Source: an uncultured Saprospiraceae bacterium
GTDB lineage: Bacteria; Bacteroidota; Bacteroidia; Chitinophagales; Saprospiraceae
Assembly: GCA_937951615.1 (NCBI GenBank)
Contig: CALFBH010000012.1
Span: forward strand, 62,001-126,000
DNA: 64,000 bases
Reading direction: 5' to 3'
In this document: positions 7,967-16,727 of the stretch, piece by piece
Layout: each line of letters begins with the position of its first letter
Numbering within the stretch: the stretch's first letter is position 1
Notes under the pieces: model-generated
What the model was told of the DNA's origin: nothing
Databases searched by the model: none
The model's input: the letters and a program-made list of their open reading frames with translations, nothing else
Program-made: the position numbers and the translations under genes

Positions 7967-9628
7967 ATGATTTTAAAATTGTATAAATTGAAAATTCGAT
8001 TTAAACGGCCCATTCTGCTGCTTACTTTTCTGACTGTAGCTACTTATGCACATGCTCAGGCTGGTGGCGAACTTTCCAATGCCTTATTAATAGGACTCTT
8101 CTCGATAGCATTGCTGATTCTGCTGGCGGTTGTTACGCTGGTCGGTGATACGTTTTTGCGGATAGAATCTAGAGAAATTGGGGCGGATGAAACAAAAGCC
8201 AACTATTCTGTCTTTCCAAAACTCTCAGAGATTTTTGGCGCAAAGCGTCCGACACACCTGGATGGTGCAAACGTGATTGACCTCAAACGAGGACATGACA
8301 TTTTGCTACAAGGCGAAGCTGAAAAAGTAATTGACACCAATGTCCAACCAAAAACTTACGCGATTCGTCCGCAGGATTTTGTAGGCATGTCGCCCATACC
8401 GAAAGTCTTGGTAGAAAAAGGTGATGAAGTCAAAGCGGGAGACATTTTGTTTTTTGACAAAAAACGTCCTAATGTAAAATACGCCTCACCGGTCAGTGGA
8501 GAAGTGATTGACGTGACAAGAGGGGAGAAGCGGGCAATTGACAAAGTCATTATCCTGGCAGATAAAGAACAGAAATATCGTGATTTCAATAAGCCAGTTC
8601 TCGGTGATTTGGATCGTGAAAATCTGGTTGCTTTCCTATTAGAAATTGGTGCATGGTCATTTATTCGCCAACGTCCATTCGACTTGGTGGCTAATCCAGA
8701 AGATATGCCAAAAGCTATTTTTGTATCTACTTTCGATTCTGCACCATTAGCACCAGATCTTAATTTTGCATTAAAAGGCAGAGAATACGCTTTCCAGACA
8801 GGCTTAGATGTGTTGAATCGCCTGACTGAAGGCAAGGTACACCTCGGCTTGAATGGTAAAAGTGCCACAGCTCCTTCTTCTGTTTTTACAGCAGCACAAG
8901 GCGTTGAAAAGCATTGGTTCAATGGTCCGCACCCTGCGGGTAATGTTGGTGTCCAAATTCACCATATTGATCCAATCAACAAGGGAGATGTCGTTTGGTA
9001 TATGAATCCACAGGATGTAGCGTCTTTGGGAGCAATCTTCACAGAGGGCATCTTCAAACCAGAACGCCTGATAGCCGTGACAGGAGCAGAGTTGAAAAGA
9101 CCACGCTACTTCCGCGCACCAATAGGTGCCAGTGTAGAAGAAATGCTCGCTGACAACATCAAGCCGGATAATAAAGTCCGCGTTGTTGCAGGTGATGTTT
9201 TGACAGGTACACAAATAGACGATAAAGGTTATCTTGGTTTCTTTGACGATCAGGTAACGGTTTTATTTGAAAATGATAATTACACCATGTTTGGTTGGTT
9301 GTCGCCATTTGCGATGAACCCAAGTGTGTCTAAGACCTTTCCAGGAGCTGCATTTAAAGATTATAAATACAGAGCAGAAACCAATACACACGGTGAACAT
9401 CGTGCTTTGGTAGTAACTGGACAATATGAGTCCGTATTACCAATGGACGTATATCCGCAACACTTGGTAAAAGCGATTCTGACCAATGACTTTGAACGCA
9501 TGGAAGGACTCGGTATTTATGAATTGTCGCCGGAAGATGTTGCACTTTGTGAATTTGCCTGCACTTCCAAGACAGATGTACAGGCTATCCTGCGGGAAGG
9601 ACTGGAAATGGTAAGAGAGCAGAGTTAA
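7967..9628 (+). CDS. nqrA: Na+-translocating NADH:quinone reductase subunit A with N-terminal membrane extension
   Basis: Peripheral quinone-binding subunit of the Na+-pumping NQR complex. The NqrA body starts at about residue 100 (GANVIDLKRGHDILLQGEAEK) and continues with the biotinyl-lipoyl-like core (KVLVEKGDEVKAGDILFFDKK). At 553 residues it is about 100 longer than the usual 445-450. The extra N-terminus has a signal-peptide-like segment ending AHAQ (about 31) and then a transmembrane helix (about 39-62, ALLIGLFSIALLILLAVVTL). If the first segment is cleaved, the helix would anchor the cytoplasmic body in the membrane, so the normal topology is kept. It heads the operon nqrABCD-[ATPase-DUF3226]-nqrEF. 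Confidence 0.92.
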   Translation: MILKLYKLKIRFKRPILLLTFLTVATYAHAQAGGELSNALLIGLFSIALLILLAVVTLVGDTFLRIESREIGADETKANYSVFPKLSEIFGAKRPTHLDGANVIDLKRGHDILLQGEAEKVIDTNVQPKTYAIRPQDFVGMSPIPKVLVEKGDEVKAGDILFFDKKRPNVKYASPVSGEVIDVTRGEKRAIDKVIILADKEQKYRDFNKPVLGDLDRENLVAFLLEIGAWSFIRQRPFDLVANPEDMPKAIFVSTFDSAPLAPDLNFALKGREYAFQTGLDVLNRLTEGKVHLGLNGKSATAPSSVFTAAQGVEKHWFNGPHPAGNVGVQIHHIDPINKGDVVWYMNPQDVASLGAIFTEGIFKPERLIAVTGAELKRPRYFRAPIGASVEEMLADNIKPDNKVRVVAGDVLTGTQIDDKGYLGFFDDQVTVLFENDNYTMFGWLSPFAMNPSVSKTFPGAAFKDYKYRAETNTHGEHRALVVTGQYESVLPMDVYPQHLVKAILTNDFERMEGLGIYELSPEDVALCEFACTSKTDVQAILREGLEMVREQS

Positions 9629-9631
9629 GTA

Positions 9632-9694
9632 GTTCGTTTCGACTCCGCTCAACGAACTGAAATTTTACAGTTGCCTGAGCGAAGTCGAAGGCAA
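9632..9694. repeat. REP-like palindromes, GAGCG(A/G)AGTCGAA family
   Basis: Two short imperfect palindromes lie between nqrA and nqrB: GTTCGTTTCGACTCCGCTCA...GAAC and GTTGCCTGAGCGAAGTCGAAGGCAAC. The second recurs almost unchanged at 62217-62246. They are transcribed inside the operon and could affect message stability or relative subunit levels. Confidence 0.7.
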
Positions 9695-9749
9695 ACCTAG
9701 TAATTATTTGGAATTTGAATTTTATCCTTTTTGGAATTTAAAAATAATA

Positions 9750-11018
9750 ATGAGCAAGTTATTAAATTTTATAAAGAAGTTTGAGCCACCGAAGGAGAAG
9801 AAGTTTCTTCATACGCTTTATGATGGCTTTTTCACTTTTGCTTACGCACCCGATCATGTCACCAAAGGTGGCGTACATATCCGTGATGGTATGGATTTGA
9901 AACGTACCATGGTATTGGTCGTACAGGCATTGGCTTTGTGCTATATTTTTGGTATGTATAATATAGGACACCAACATTATACAGCCCTAGGGATGTTTGA
10001 TGACAACTTCTTCACAGGAGCAGGAACTAAAATTATTTATGGTGCCCTGCAAATTCTGCCGATTTTTATCGTAACACATGTTGTGGGACTAGGCATTGAA
10101 TTTCTCTATGCGGCCAAAAAAGGTCATGCAATAGAGGAGGGCTTTCTGGTTTCAGGAGCATTGATACCTTTGATTATGCCGCCAGATCTTCCATTATGGA
10201 TGCTGGCAGTTGCCGTGGCTTTCGCCGTGGTTATTGGAAAAGAAGCCTTTGGAGGTACAGGTATGAACGTACTGAATATCGCTTTGCTAGCGCGGGTATT
10301 TGTTTTCTTTGCTTATCCGGGCGATATATCTGGTGATATTTGCTGGGTAGCTTATGATTATAACTGGCTGCATCAGATATTCGGGATGCAAAATGCTTCT
10401 ATGGCTGCACTTGGATTGGAGGCATTACCGGAAGGTATGAAATTCGCCGATTATGTCATGGAAAATACGCCTGATGCCTGGACAGGAGCTACGCCACTGG
10501 CACTAGCTGCCAAAGGAGGCTGGGAAGCTGTTCAAGCAAATTATACCAATTTTGAAATGTTCTGGGGCGCAATTCCTGGTTCTATTGGAGAAACTTGCAA
10601 GCCATTTATCTTAGTTGGTGCTTTATTGCTGATTGCGCTGGGGATAGCAAGTTGGCGAGTGATGTTGTCCATGATTATAGGAGCAGTTGTAACGGCTTTA
10701 TTGATGAACTGGCTGGGTGATTTCCACCTGTTTATGTCCGTGCCTTGGCAGTATCACTTCTACATGGGGAGTTTCTTTTTTGCAATGGCATTTATGGCAA
10801 CTGATCCGGTAACGGCAGCTTCGACGCCGACTGGTAAAATTATATATGGATTCCTGATCGGTATGATTGGTATGATTATCCGTGTCCTGAATCCTGCATA
10901 TCCAGAAGGTTGGATGCTAGCGATTTTGTTTATGAATGTGTTTGCACCACTGATCGACCATTATGTATTGCAGGCAAATATTTCCAAACGTTTAAAAAGA
11001 GTGAAAAGTGCACAGTAA
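9750..11018 (+). CDS. nqrB: Na+-translocating NADH:quinone reductase subunit B
   Basis: Integral membrane subunit that carries riboflavin and a covalently bound FMN and forms much of the Na+ path. There are many transmembrane helices, and the flavinylation motif TGAT is visible in DAWTGATPLALAAKGG (FMN linked to the last Thr). I chose the ATG at 9750 (MSKLLNFIKKFEPPKEKKF), which gives 422 residues; the in-frame TTG at 9708 lies in the repeat-bearing spacer. The stop overlaps the start of nqrC by 11 bases, so translation is coupled. Confidence 0.95.
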   Translation: MSKLLNFIKKFEPPKEKKFLHTLYDGFFTFAYAPDHVTKGGVHIRDGMDLKRTMVLVVQALALCYIFGMYNIGHQHYTALGMFDDNFFTGAGTKIIYGALQILPIFIVTHVVGLGIEFLYAAKKGHAIEEGFLVSGALIPLIMPPDLPLWMLAVAVAFAVVIGKEAFGGTGMNVLNIALLARVFVFFAYPGDISGDICWVAYDYNWLHQIFGMQNASMAALGLEALPEGMKFADYVMENTPDAWTGATPLALAAKGGWEAVQANYTNFEMFWGAIPGSIGETCKPFILVGALLLIALGIASWRVMLSMIIGAVVTALLMNWLGDFHLFMSVPWQYHFYMGSFFFAMAFMATDPVTAASTPTGKIIYGFLIGMIGMIIRVLNPAYPEGWMLAILFMNVFAPLIDHYVLQANISKRLKRVKSAQ

Positions 11019-11718
11019 TAAATACGTATTCCTATATACCCTGGCATTGACAACCGTCGTGGCTGTTGTGCTGGCATTCCTGGCCACTTCTCTGAAGCCG
11101 CTACAGGATAAAAATGAAGCTTTATTCAAGAAAAAAGACATCCTCACTGCCATTAATCCTGATTTTAAGGATAAGAATGATGAGGAGATAGAAGCCCTGT
11201 TTGGCAGCGTCGAGCAGTTGGTACTGAATCCCGAAGGCAATGTAGTAGAAGGCAAGGCAGAGGATGTGGACATGAAAAAAGAAGAAAAGAAGGATGAAAG
11301 TGAACGGCTCTACCCTTTATATGTTTATAAAGGTGAAGGCAAGGAACTTTATGTTGTCAGTGCGCGCGGCAATGGACTTTGGGATAAAATCTGGGGTTCT
11401 TTTGCCTTGGAAAATGATTTCCGCACGATTGCAGGAGTCACTTTCGATCATACGGGAGAAACGCCTGGGCTTGGTGCAGAAATTAAAGACAATGATGATT
11501 TCAAAGCGCAGTTTTATAATCAAGATCCAAAGAATAAAATCTATAATGACGAAACGGGGCAGTATCTAGTCATCAGAAAAGGTGGAGAGACAAAAGCCAA
11601 TGCAGCTTATGAAGTAGATGCTATTTCAGGTGCAACGGTGACTTGTGATGGAGTGACGAAGATGATTGAGAAGGGGATGAAACCTTATTTCGCCTACTTC
11701 AACACCCTTAAGAAGTAA
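11008..11718 (+). CDS. nqrC: Na+-translocating NADH:quinone reductase subunit C
   Basis: Single-helix membrane subunit with a large periplasmic domain that carries covalent FMN. An N-terminal transmembrane helix (residues 4-27) is followed by an acidic/lysine-rich stretch at about 88-100 and by the flavinylation motif SGAT in DAISGATVTCDGVTKMIEKG. The start is a GTG at 11008 overlapping the end of nqrB; there is no better ATG before the membrane helix. Length is 236 residues. The covalent FMN is normally attached by ApbE, which is not in this window. Confidence 0.95.
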   Translation: MHSNKYVFLYTLALTTVVAVVLAFLATSLKPLQDKNEALFKKKDILTAINPDFKDKNDEEIEALFGSVEQLVLNPEGNVVEGKAEDVDMKKEEKKDESERLYPLYVYKGEGKELYVVSARGNGLWDKIWGSFALENDFRTIAGVTFDHTGETPGLGAEIKDNDDFKAQFYNQDPKNKIYNDETGQYLVIRKGGETKANAAYEVDAISGATVTCDGVTKMIEKGMKPYFAYFNTLKK

Positions 11719-11721
11719 AAA

Positions 11722-11757
11722 GAATATCCCCCTTTGGAGGGGGCAGGAGGAGGAAAA
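11722..11757. repeat. CCCCCTTTGGAGGGGG palindrome between nqrC and nqrD
   Basis: CCCCCTTTGGAGGGGG followed by a G-rich tail; the same unit occurs between nqrE and nqrF at 15150-15180. It is a common intergenic palindrome type in this phylum and lies inside the transcript. Confidence 0.6.
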
Positions 11758-11796
11758 CTCTCTATACTAAAAATAACAATTTCAATTTGAAATATT

Positions 11797-12513
11797 ATGG
11801 CTGATACAGCAGTTCAAGAAGAAAAAATAGCCGTACAGGAACCCTGGTTAGGCAAAAAAGAGCGTCAGTTGCTTTCCGACCCGCTCAATGATAATAACCC
11901 AATTACCGTACAGGTTTTGGGGATCTGCTCCGCTTTGGCGGTAACTACGCTGGTGGTGCCTTCTGCAGTGATGGCAGTAGCAGTAGTTTTTGTTTGTGCC
12001 TTTGCGAATCTGACCGTCTCTTTATTGAGAAACAGTATGCCGAAGCAGGTACGTATGATTGTGCAGCTTGTGGTCATCGCCTTTTTGGTGACGGTAGTAG
12101 AGTTGGTGCTGAAAGCCTTTGCTTTTGAAGTATATAAGCAACTTTCCGTATTCATTGGACTGATTATTACCAACTGTATCGTGATGGGGCGTTTGGAGGC
12201 TTTTGCCATGGCAAACAGACCTTGGCGTTCTTTCTTAGACGGTATTGGGAATGGTTTAGGTTATGGTGGTATTCTGATTATTGTAGCAACCATTCGCGAA
12301 ATATTTGGTAAAGGAACCTTTGCAGGTCTTAAAATTATTGGTGCAACAGAAGCGTATGCAATCAATACAGCAGATGGTAGCTGGGGACAAACACTCTTTG
12401 GCTGGTACGCCAATAATGGTTTAATGGTACTTCCAGCAGCAGCTATGTTTGTGATTGGTATTCTGATTTGGATACAACGTAGTTACAATCAAAAACTTGT
12501 GGACATTAGCTAA
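11797..12513 (+). CDS. nqrD: Na+-translocating NADH:quinone reductase subunit D
   Basis: Hydrophobic membrane subunit of the RnfA/RnfE/NqrD/NqrE family with about six helices. With NqrE it holds the intramembrane iron-sulfur centre; the conserved Cys is seen in ITNCIVMGRLEAFAM. The C-terminal LIWIQRSYNQK is typical. At 238 residues it is slightly longer than the usual 210 because of an N-terminal cytoplasmic stretch (1-30). Unusually it is not followed by nqrE: a foreign-looking two-gene cassette begins 18 bases after its stop. Confidence 0.95.
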   Translation: MADTAVQEEKIAVQEPWLGKKERQLLSDPLNDNNPITVQVLGICSALAVTTLVVPSAVMAVAVVFVCAFANLTVSLLRNSMPKQVRMIVQLVVIAFLVTVVELVLKAFAFEVYKQLSVFIGLIITNCIVMGRLEAFAMANRPWRSFLDGIGNGLGYGGILIIVATIREIFGKGTFAGLKIIGATEAYAINTADGSWGQTLFGWYANNGLMVLPAAAMFVIGILIWIQRSYNQKLVDIS

Positions 12514-12531
12514 TTTGTCAATAATTTAAGA

Positions 12532-13638
12532 ATGATAAAAAATATAGCTATAGAGAATTTTAGATGTTTTAGAAAGACGTCTTTCAAAGGGTTTTCTCGG
12601 ATTAATTTAATCGGAGGGAAAAACAATTCTGGGAAAACCGCTCTTTTAGAGGCTATTTTTTTAAATACTTCACCAAGGACAAGTAGCGTAGATATGTTGA
12701 GGCGATTCAGGAAAATAGATTCTTCTTTTATGAAAGAAATGCCAGAACGGGCATGGAATAATCTATTTTTTGATAAAACATCAAGGTCTGCAACAATAAA
12801 TGTTGAGAGAACTAATAATAGCCATCTCAAACTAAATTTAAGGTGTGATGAATCTGTTGAAGAGTTCTTGAATGTATTATCAGAAGATGAAAATGAAGAT
12901 GCAGAAGAACATGATGATGAATTTCAAGAGATTAGACAATTGCTTTCTAATAGAGAATCAATAAAATCGACGCTTCATCTGGATTACTCAATAAATGGTG
13001 AAAAAGATATATCTGCTACCTTAATCGCACATAATAAGGGGCTCATTGGGAAGAATTATAATGTACCTGACGTAAAAGATGTTTACTTAATACCATCATC
13101 AGTAACGCTATCAAATAAAGCACTTTCAGAAGAATTTGGGAAAGCAGATTTAAATGGACTAAGTGATAAACTTTTGCAGGCGTTTCAAATAATAGATGAA
13201 AATATTGAGGAAATAAAGACTATTAATGTTGGTTATGCTTCTATTTATATTAAATCGAAAGGTGAAGACTTCAAACCTATAGGACTTTATGGTGATGCAA
13301 TTAGTAAGGTCAGTAATTTTATTTTAAAAATTATAAACAGTAAAAATAGTATATTACTTATTGATGAAATAGAAAATGGAATTCATACTTCAGCTCAAAG
13401 AAACCTGTGGGAAAAAATATTTGAATTAGCTGAAGAGTTTGAAACACAAATTTTTGCTACAACACACAGTATAGAAATGATAAAAGCTTTTATGCAAGTT
13501 ATAAATGATAAAGGTGTAAATGGTAAATATCACGAATTATTCAGGCATCATAAAACAAATGAAATCTCCTCTAACATACATGATGAAAATACTTTGTTGT
13601 TTGAATTAGAAAATAATATGGCAATTAGAGGGGAATGA
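12532..13638 (+). CDS. AAA ATPase (OLD/AriA-like), first gene of a cassette inserted in the nqr operon
   Basis: An ABC-type/AAA_15-like ATPase as found in OLD, PARIS and related defence proteins. Visible are an N-terminal FRCF strand, Walker A GGKNNSGKT (about 28-36), Walker B ILLIDEIENGIH (about 278-290) and a switch His in ATTHSIEMIKAF. A highly acidic stretch (about 117-130) sits in the middle. It lacks a fused TOPRIM domain; that function is probably supplied by the next gene (DUF3226). It is much more AT-rich than the nqr genes. The ATPase stop overlaps an ATG (ATGA at 13635-13638), suggesting coupling to the next frame. The role in immunity is inference. Confidence 0.85.
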   Translation: MIKNIAIENFRCFRKTSFKGFSRINLIGGKNNSGKTALLEAIFLNTSPRTSSVDMLRRFRKIDSSFMKEMPERAWNNLFFDKTSRSATINVERTNNSHLKLNLRCDESVEEFLNVLSEDENEDAEEHDDEFQEIRQLLSNRESIKSTLHLDYSINGEKDISATLIAHNKGLIGKNYNVPDVKDVYLIPSSVTLSNKALSEEFGKADLNGLSDKLLQAFQIIDENIEEIKTINVGYASIYIKSKGEDFKPIGLYGDAISKVSNFILKIINSKNSILLIDEIENGIHTSAQRNLWEKIFELAEEFETQIFATTHSIEMIKAFMQVINDKGVNGKYHELFRHHKTNEISSNIHDENTLLFELENNMAIRGE

Positions 13639-13748
13639 ATAAACATTATCTCCGAGAGATTTACAGGTGTTTACGGTCGTTATATGCAGGCATAAAAATA
13701 AAGATATGTGCCAAAAAAAAATGTTGTAAAAACAGGGAAATATCCTAA
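13635..13748 (+). other. Frameshifted 5' extension of the DUF3226 gene with an A9 run
   Basis: The ATG at 13635 overlaps the ATPase stop and opens a 37-codon frame (MNKHYLREIYRCLRSLYAG...) that ends at a TAA around 13746. At 13703-13711 there are nine A. If the tract held eight A, this frame would run directly into the DUF3226 frame. So the real start of the second gene may be here, with the tract being a mutation, a phase-variable switch, a site of transcriptional slippage, or a sequencing error. Confidence 0.5.
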
Positions 13749-14469
13749 TTATAAATCGTTTGATATAGGCTCTAATAATAGTCCTAAAATGGGAAAAAAT
13801 ATTTTAATTGTTGAGAGTGATAATGATAAATACTTTTTAGAAGCATTAATAGATACTATGAATCTTCAAATGGACATTGAATCAAGTCCCTTTTGTAAAA
13901 TAGATGATTATGAATGTATGGAAGGTGATTCGATACCCAAACTTAGTACAGCATTAAAGGCGGTTAAAAATAGAAGCAGAAAGGAAGCAATTAGTGCTAT
14001 TGGTATTGTCATTGATCAAGATGACAAAGAAGCAAAGACAAGGATCAAACAAGTTAATGAAGCAATTAAAGCATCTTTTGCTATTGATAATTGCATTTCT
14101 AATATAGGTACATTAACTAAAGTAGAGGTTGACGAAGATACACAGGTGAAAATTGGATTATATTTGCAAAATGTAGCAGGAAATGGCAATCTTGAAACTG
14201 TATTAAAAAGAATAAAAAAAGGAGATTCGACTCATGCTGACTGTTTGAACGCTTGGAGAAAATGTATAGAGGACGGTGGTCATTCTCTTAAAGAGACTGA
14301 TTTTGATAAATTCTGGGTGACGATTTATCAAAGATATGACCAATGTAATAAAAAAGAGAGAAAGCAGGCAGGTCGAAAATGTAATAATGAGGCATCCATG
14401 AAAAAAGATATTTGGGATTTTAACCATGAAGTCCTCAAACCGTTAAAAGATTTTTTGGGAAGTTTATAA
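13708..14469 (+). CDS. DUF3226 TOPRIM-like protein, partner of the ATPase
   Basis: Resembles the DUF3226 family, a TOPRIM-fold group. The acidic patterns expected of TOPRIM are visible: a Glu in ILIVESDNDKYFLEAL and a D-x-D in IGIVIDQDDKEAK. Paired with the upstream ATPase it recalls split OLD-like systems such as PARIS (ATPase AriA plus the DUF4435 TOPRIM protein AriB), in which the ATPase controls the nuclease. The given start is a GTG at 13708. An in-frame ATG at 13789, directly before ILIVES, and the frameshifted ATG at 13635 are alternatives. It is AT-rich, and nqrE begins 35 bases downstream. The family assignment is by eye. Confidence 0.7.
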   Translation: MPKKNVVKTGKYPNYKSFDIGSNNSPKMGKNILIVESDNDKYFLEALIDTMNLQMDIESSPFCKIDDYECMEGDSIPKLSTALKAVKNRSRKEAISAIGIVIDQDDKEAKTRIKQVNEAIKASFAIDNCISNIGTLTKVEVDEDTQVKIGLYLQNVAGNGNLETVLKRIKKGDSTHADCLNAWRKCIEDGGHSLKETDFDKFWVTIYQRYDQCNKKERKQAGRKCNNEASMKKDIWDFNHEVLKPLKDFLGSL

Positions 14470-14504
14470 AAATAAAATTCGATAGAATTTAAATAAAAAA
14501 GAAA

Positions 14505-15137
14505 ATGGATTTATTCAATATATTTATAAAAGCAGCCTTTATCGAGAATATGGTTTTAGCCTATTTCCTCGGTATGTGTTCTTATCTGGCAGTGTCCAAA
14601 ACAGTAAAAACAGCAGTCGGACTAGGTGCGGCAGTTATCTTCGTTTTGGCCATCACAATGCCGATTAACTGGGTCGTTTATACTTACTTATTAGAACCAA
14701 GCACAAGTATGCTTTCCGGACTTATCGGAACAGAAATGGACTTGACGTTTCTACGATTAATCTTGTTTATTGCGGTTATTGCTGCAATGGTGCAACTGGT
14801 AGAAATGATTATCGAAAAAGTTTCCCCTGCGCTCTATACTTCTCTTGGGATATTTCTGCCCTTGATTACAGTAAATTGCGCCATTCTTGGTGGTTCGCTT
14901 TTTATGGTATCCAGAGAATATGCTTTTGGCGAGTCTGTGGCTTTCGGAATTGGTTCAGGCGTTGGTTTTTTCTTGGCAATTGTAGCTATTGCTGCTATTC
15001 GTGAAAAACTGCGTTACTCGAATGTACCACCTGCATTGCGCGGATTGGGTATTGCGTTTATCCTGACGGGGCTTATGGGTATTGCATTTATGAGTTTAAT
15101 GGGAATAGATCCAGCAGCTTTGACGGCTGGCAAATAA
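14505..15137 (+). CDS. nqrE: Na+-translocating NADH:quinone reductase subunit E
   Basis: Membrane subunit paired with NqrD, with six predicted helices. The start [20 protein letters not shown] and the conserved Cys in [15 protein letters not shown] are characteristic. The 210-residue length is about right (usual 198-202). It resumes the nqr order after the two-gene insertion, so its expression depends either on read-through of the cassette or on an unseen promoter in the cassette. Confidence 0.95.
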   Translation: MDLFNIFIKAAFIENMVLAYFLGMCSYLAVSKTVKTAVGLGAAVIFVLAITMPINWVVYTYLLEPSTSMLSGLIGTEMDLTFLRLILFIAVIAAMVQLVEMIIEKVSPALYTSLGIFLPLITVNCAILGGSLFMVSREYAFGESVAFGIGSGVGFFLAIVAIAAIREKLRYSNVPPALRGLGIAFILTGLMGIAFMSLMGIDPAALTAGK

Positions 15138-15249
15138 AAAATGCTAAATCTCCCCCTTTGGAGGGGGTGTAGGGGGAGGACGACTGAACAAAGTTTTCCA
15201 ATTTTCCACCCCCTTCACCCCCGCCAGCGGGGGACAACTAATATTTAAA
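15138..15249. repeat. C/G-run palindromes between nqrE and nqrF
   Basis: CCCCCTTTGGAGGGGG plus a second block, CACCCCCTTCACCCCCGCC followed by AGCGGGGG, facing each other. The same family as at 11722-11757; they can form a hairpin inside the operon transcript. Confidence 0.55.
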
Positions 15250-16563
15250 ATGAGCAGTATATTAATTTCAGTACTTTCGGCAGTTGTTGTTTTCGGTCTG
15301 GTCATCTCAGCTATTGCAGCTTTGTTGATTTTTGCCCGTCAGCGTTTATTGCCACAAGGCGAGGTAAGAATCATTGTCAATGGAGACACAGAGAATCCTA
15401 TTCTCACTTCTCCAGGCTCAACTTTACTAGGTACATTATCAGAAAGAAATGTATTCCTGCCTTCTGCCTGCGGTGGCGGTGGCACCTGTGCGATGTGTCT
15501 GTGTCAGGTAGATGATGGTGGTGGTGACGTGTTGCCTACGGAGATGAATCACCTTACAAGAAAAGAAGCAGCCGATAACTGGAGACTAGCTTGTCAGGTG
15601 AAAGTGCGTAATGACATGGAAATCCGTGTTCCTGAAGAAATTTTTGGGATTAAGAAATGGGATTGTGAAGTGGTTTCCAACTATAACGTGGCGTCTTTTA
15701 TCAAGGAGTTTGTGGTCAAATTGCCAGATGGAGAAGAAATGGATTTTGAAGCAGGTGGTTATATTCAGGTAGATGTACCAGAAGTGGAAGTTGCTTTCAA
15801 AGACATGGACATTACCTCACATCCACGCATGGGCAAACCAGCCAATGAATTCCAGTCAGAGTGGGATAAATACAACCTCTGGGATTTGAAAATGAAAAAC
15901 GACGAGCCTATCTTCCGTGCCTACTCTATGGCAAATCACCCAGCAGAAGGAAATATCGTGATGTTGAATATCCGTGTGGCAACGCCGCCTTGGGATAGAG
16001 AGAAAAACGGTTGGATGGATGTAAATCCTGGTATTTGTTCGTCTTATGTATTTGGCAGTAAGCCAGGTGATAAGGTGACAATTTCCGGACCTTATGGAGA
16101 ATTTTTTATCAAACCGACTAAAAAAGAAATGGTATACATTGGCGGTGGTGCTGGTATGGCTCCTTTGCGGTCGCACCTGTTTCACTTGTTCCATACCTTA
16201 AAAACAACAGATAGAAAAGTGTCTTACTGGTATGGTGGAAGAACCAGACGGGAGTTGTTTTATTTAGAGGATTTCGAGAAAATAGAAAAAGAATTTCCAA
16301 ACTTCAAATTCCACATATCACTGGATAATCCATTAGAAGAAGACAACTGGAAAATCAAAGAAAGTATAGATGACGAAGGAGATGGTTTCAAGGGCTACAT
16401 TATGAATGTCGTTCACGATAAATACCTAAAGGATCACCCAGAGCCAGAAGAAGTAGAATACTATTTCTGCGGACCTCCTGCTATGAATGCTTCAGTTATC
16501 AAAACTTTAGATCAACTGGGTGTACCAGAAGAGAATATTGCATTCGATGATTTCGGTGGGTAA
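15250..16563 (+). CDS. nqrF: Na+-translocating NADH:quinone reductase subunit F
   Basis: Electron-entry subunit: oxidises NADH with FAD and passes electrons to a [2Fe-2S] cluster. An N-terminal membrane helix (about 5-28) is followed by a ferredoxin-like domain with the cluster cysteines in SACGGGGTCAMCLC and RLACQV. A ferredoxin-reductase domain follows: RAYSMAN for FAD, IGGGAGMAPLRSHLFH for NADH, and YYFCGPPAMNASV near the end. At 437 residues it is a little longer than the classic 407. It is the last gene of the operon, and a terminator follows. Confidence 0.96.
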   Translation: MSSILISVLSAVVVFGLVISAIAALLIFARQRLLPQGEVRIIVNGDTENPILTSPGSTLLGTLSERNVFLPSACGGGGTCAMCLCQVDDGGGDVLPTEMNHLTRKEAADNWRLACQVKVRNDMEIRVPEEIFGIKKWDCEVVSNYNVASFIKEFVVKLPDGEEMDFEAGGYIQVDVPEVEVAFKDMDITSHPRMGKPANEFQSEWDKYNLWDLKMKNDEPIFRAYSMANHPAEGNIVMLNIRVATPPWDREKNGWMDVNPGICSSYVFGSKPGDKVTISGPYGEFFIKPTKKEMVYIGGGAGMAPLRSHLFHLFHTLKTTDRKVSYWYGGRTRRELFYLEDFEKIEKEFPNFKFHISLDNPLEEDNWKIKESIDDEGDGFKGYIMNVVHDKYLKDHPEPEEVEYYFCGPPAMNASVIKTLDQLGVPEENIAFDDFGG

Positions 16564-16662
16564 TTTAGTGACTGGTGTATTGGTAATTGGTTGATTGAGT
16601 TTGACATTTTGCTTTGCAAAATACTTTTAGAACCGATAACTTGACAATAACAATTCTTTATA

Positions 16663-16693
16663 AAAAAGCGTGTCTCTTTGAGATGCGCTTTTT
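16663..16693 (+). terminator. Terminator of the nqr operon
   Basis: The stem AGCGTGTCTC / GAGATGCGCT (two G-U or mismatched pairs) is flanked by A6 on the left and T5 on the right, about 100 bases after nqrF. It could act on both strands. Confidence 0.6.
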
Positions 16694-16723
16694 GCTTATG
16701 AATCTGAAATTTTGGTATCTTTG
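16691..16723 (+). promoter_or_regulatory. Promoter giving a nearly leaderless DUF983 message
   Basis: TTTG (16691-16694), a 21-base spacer and TATCTTTG (16716-16723) match the Bacteroidota consensus. The ATG follows 4 bases later, so the transcript should have little or no leader. Confidence 0.6.
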
Positions 16724-16727
16724 AGCC

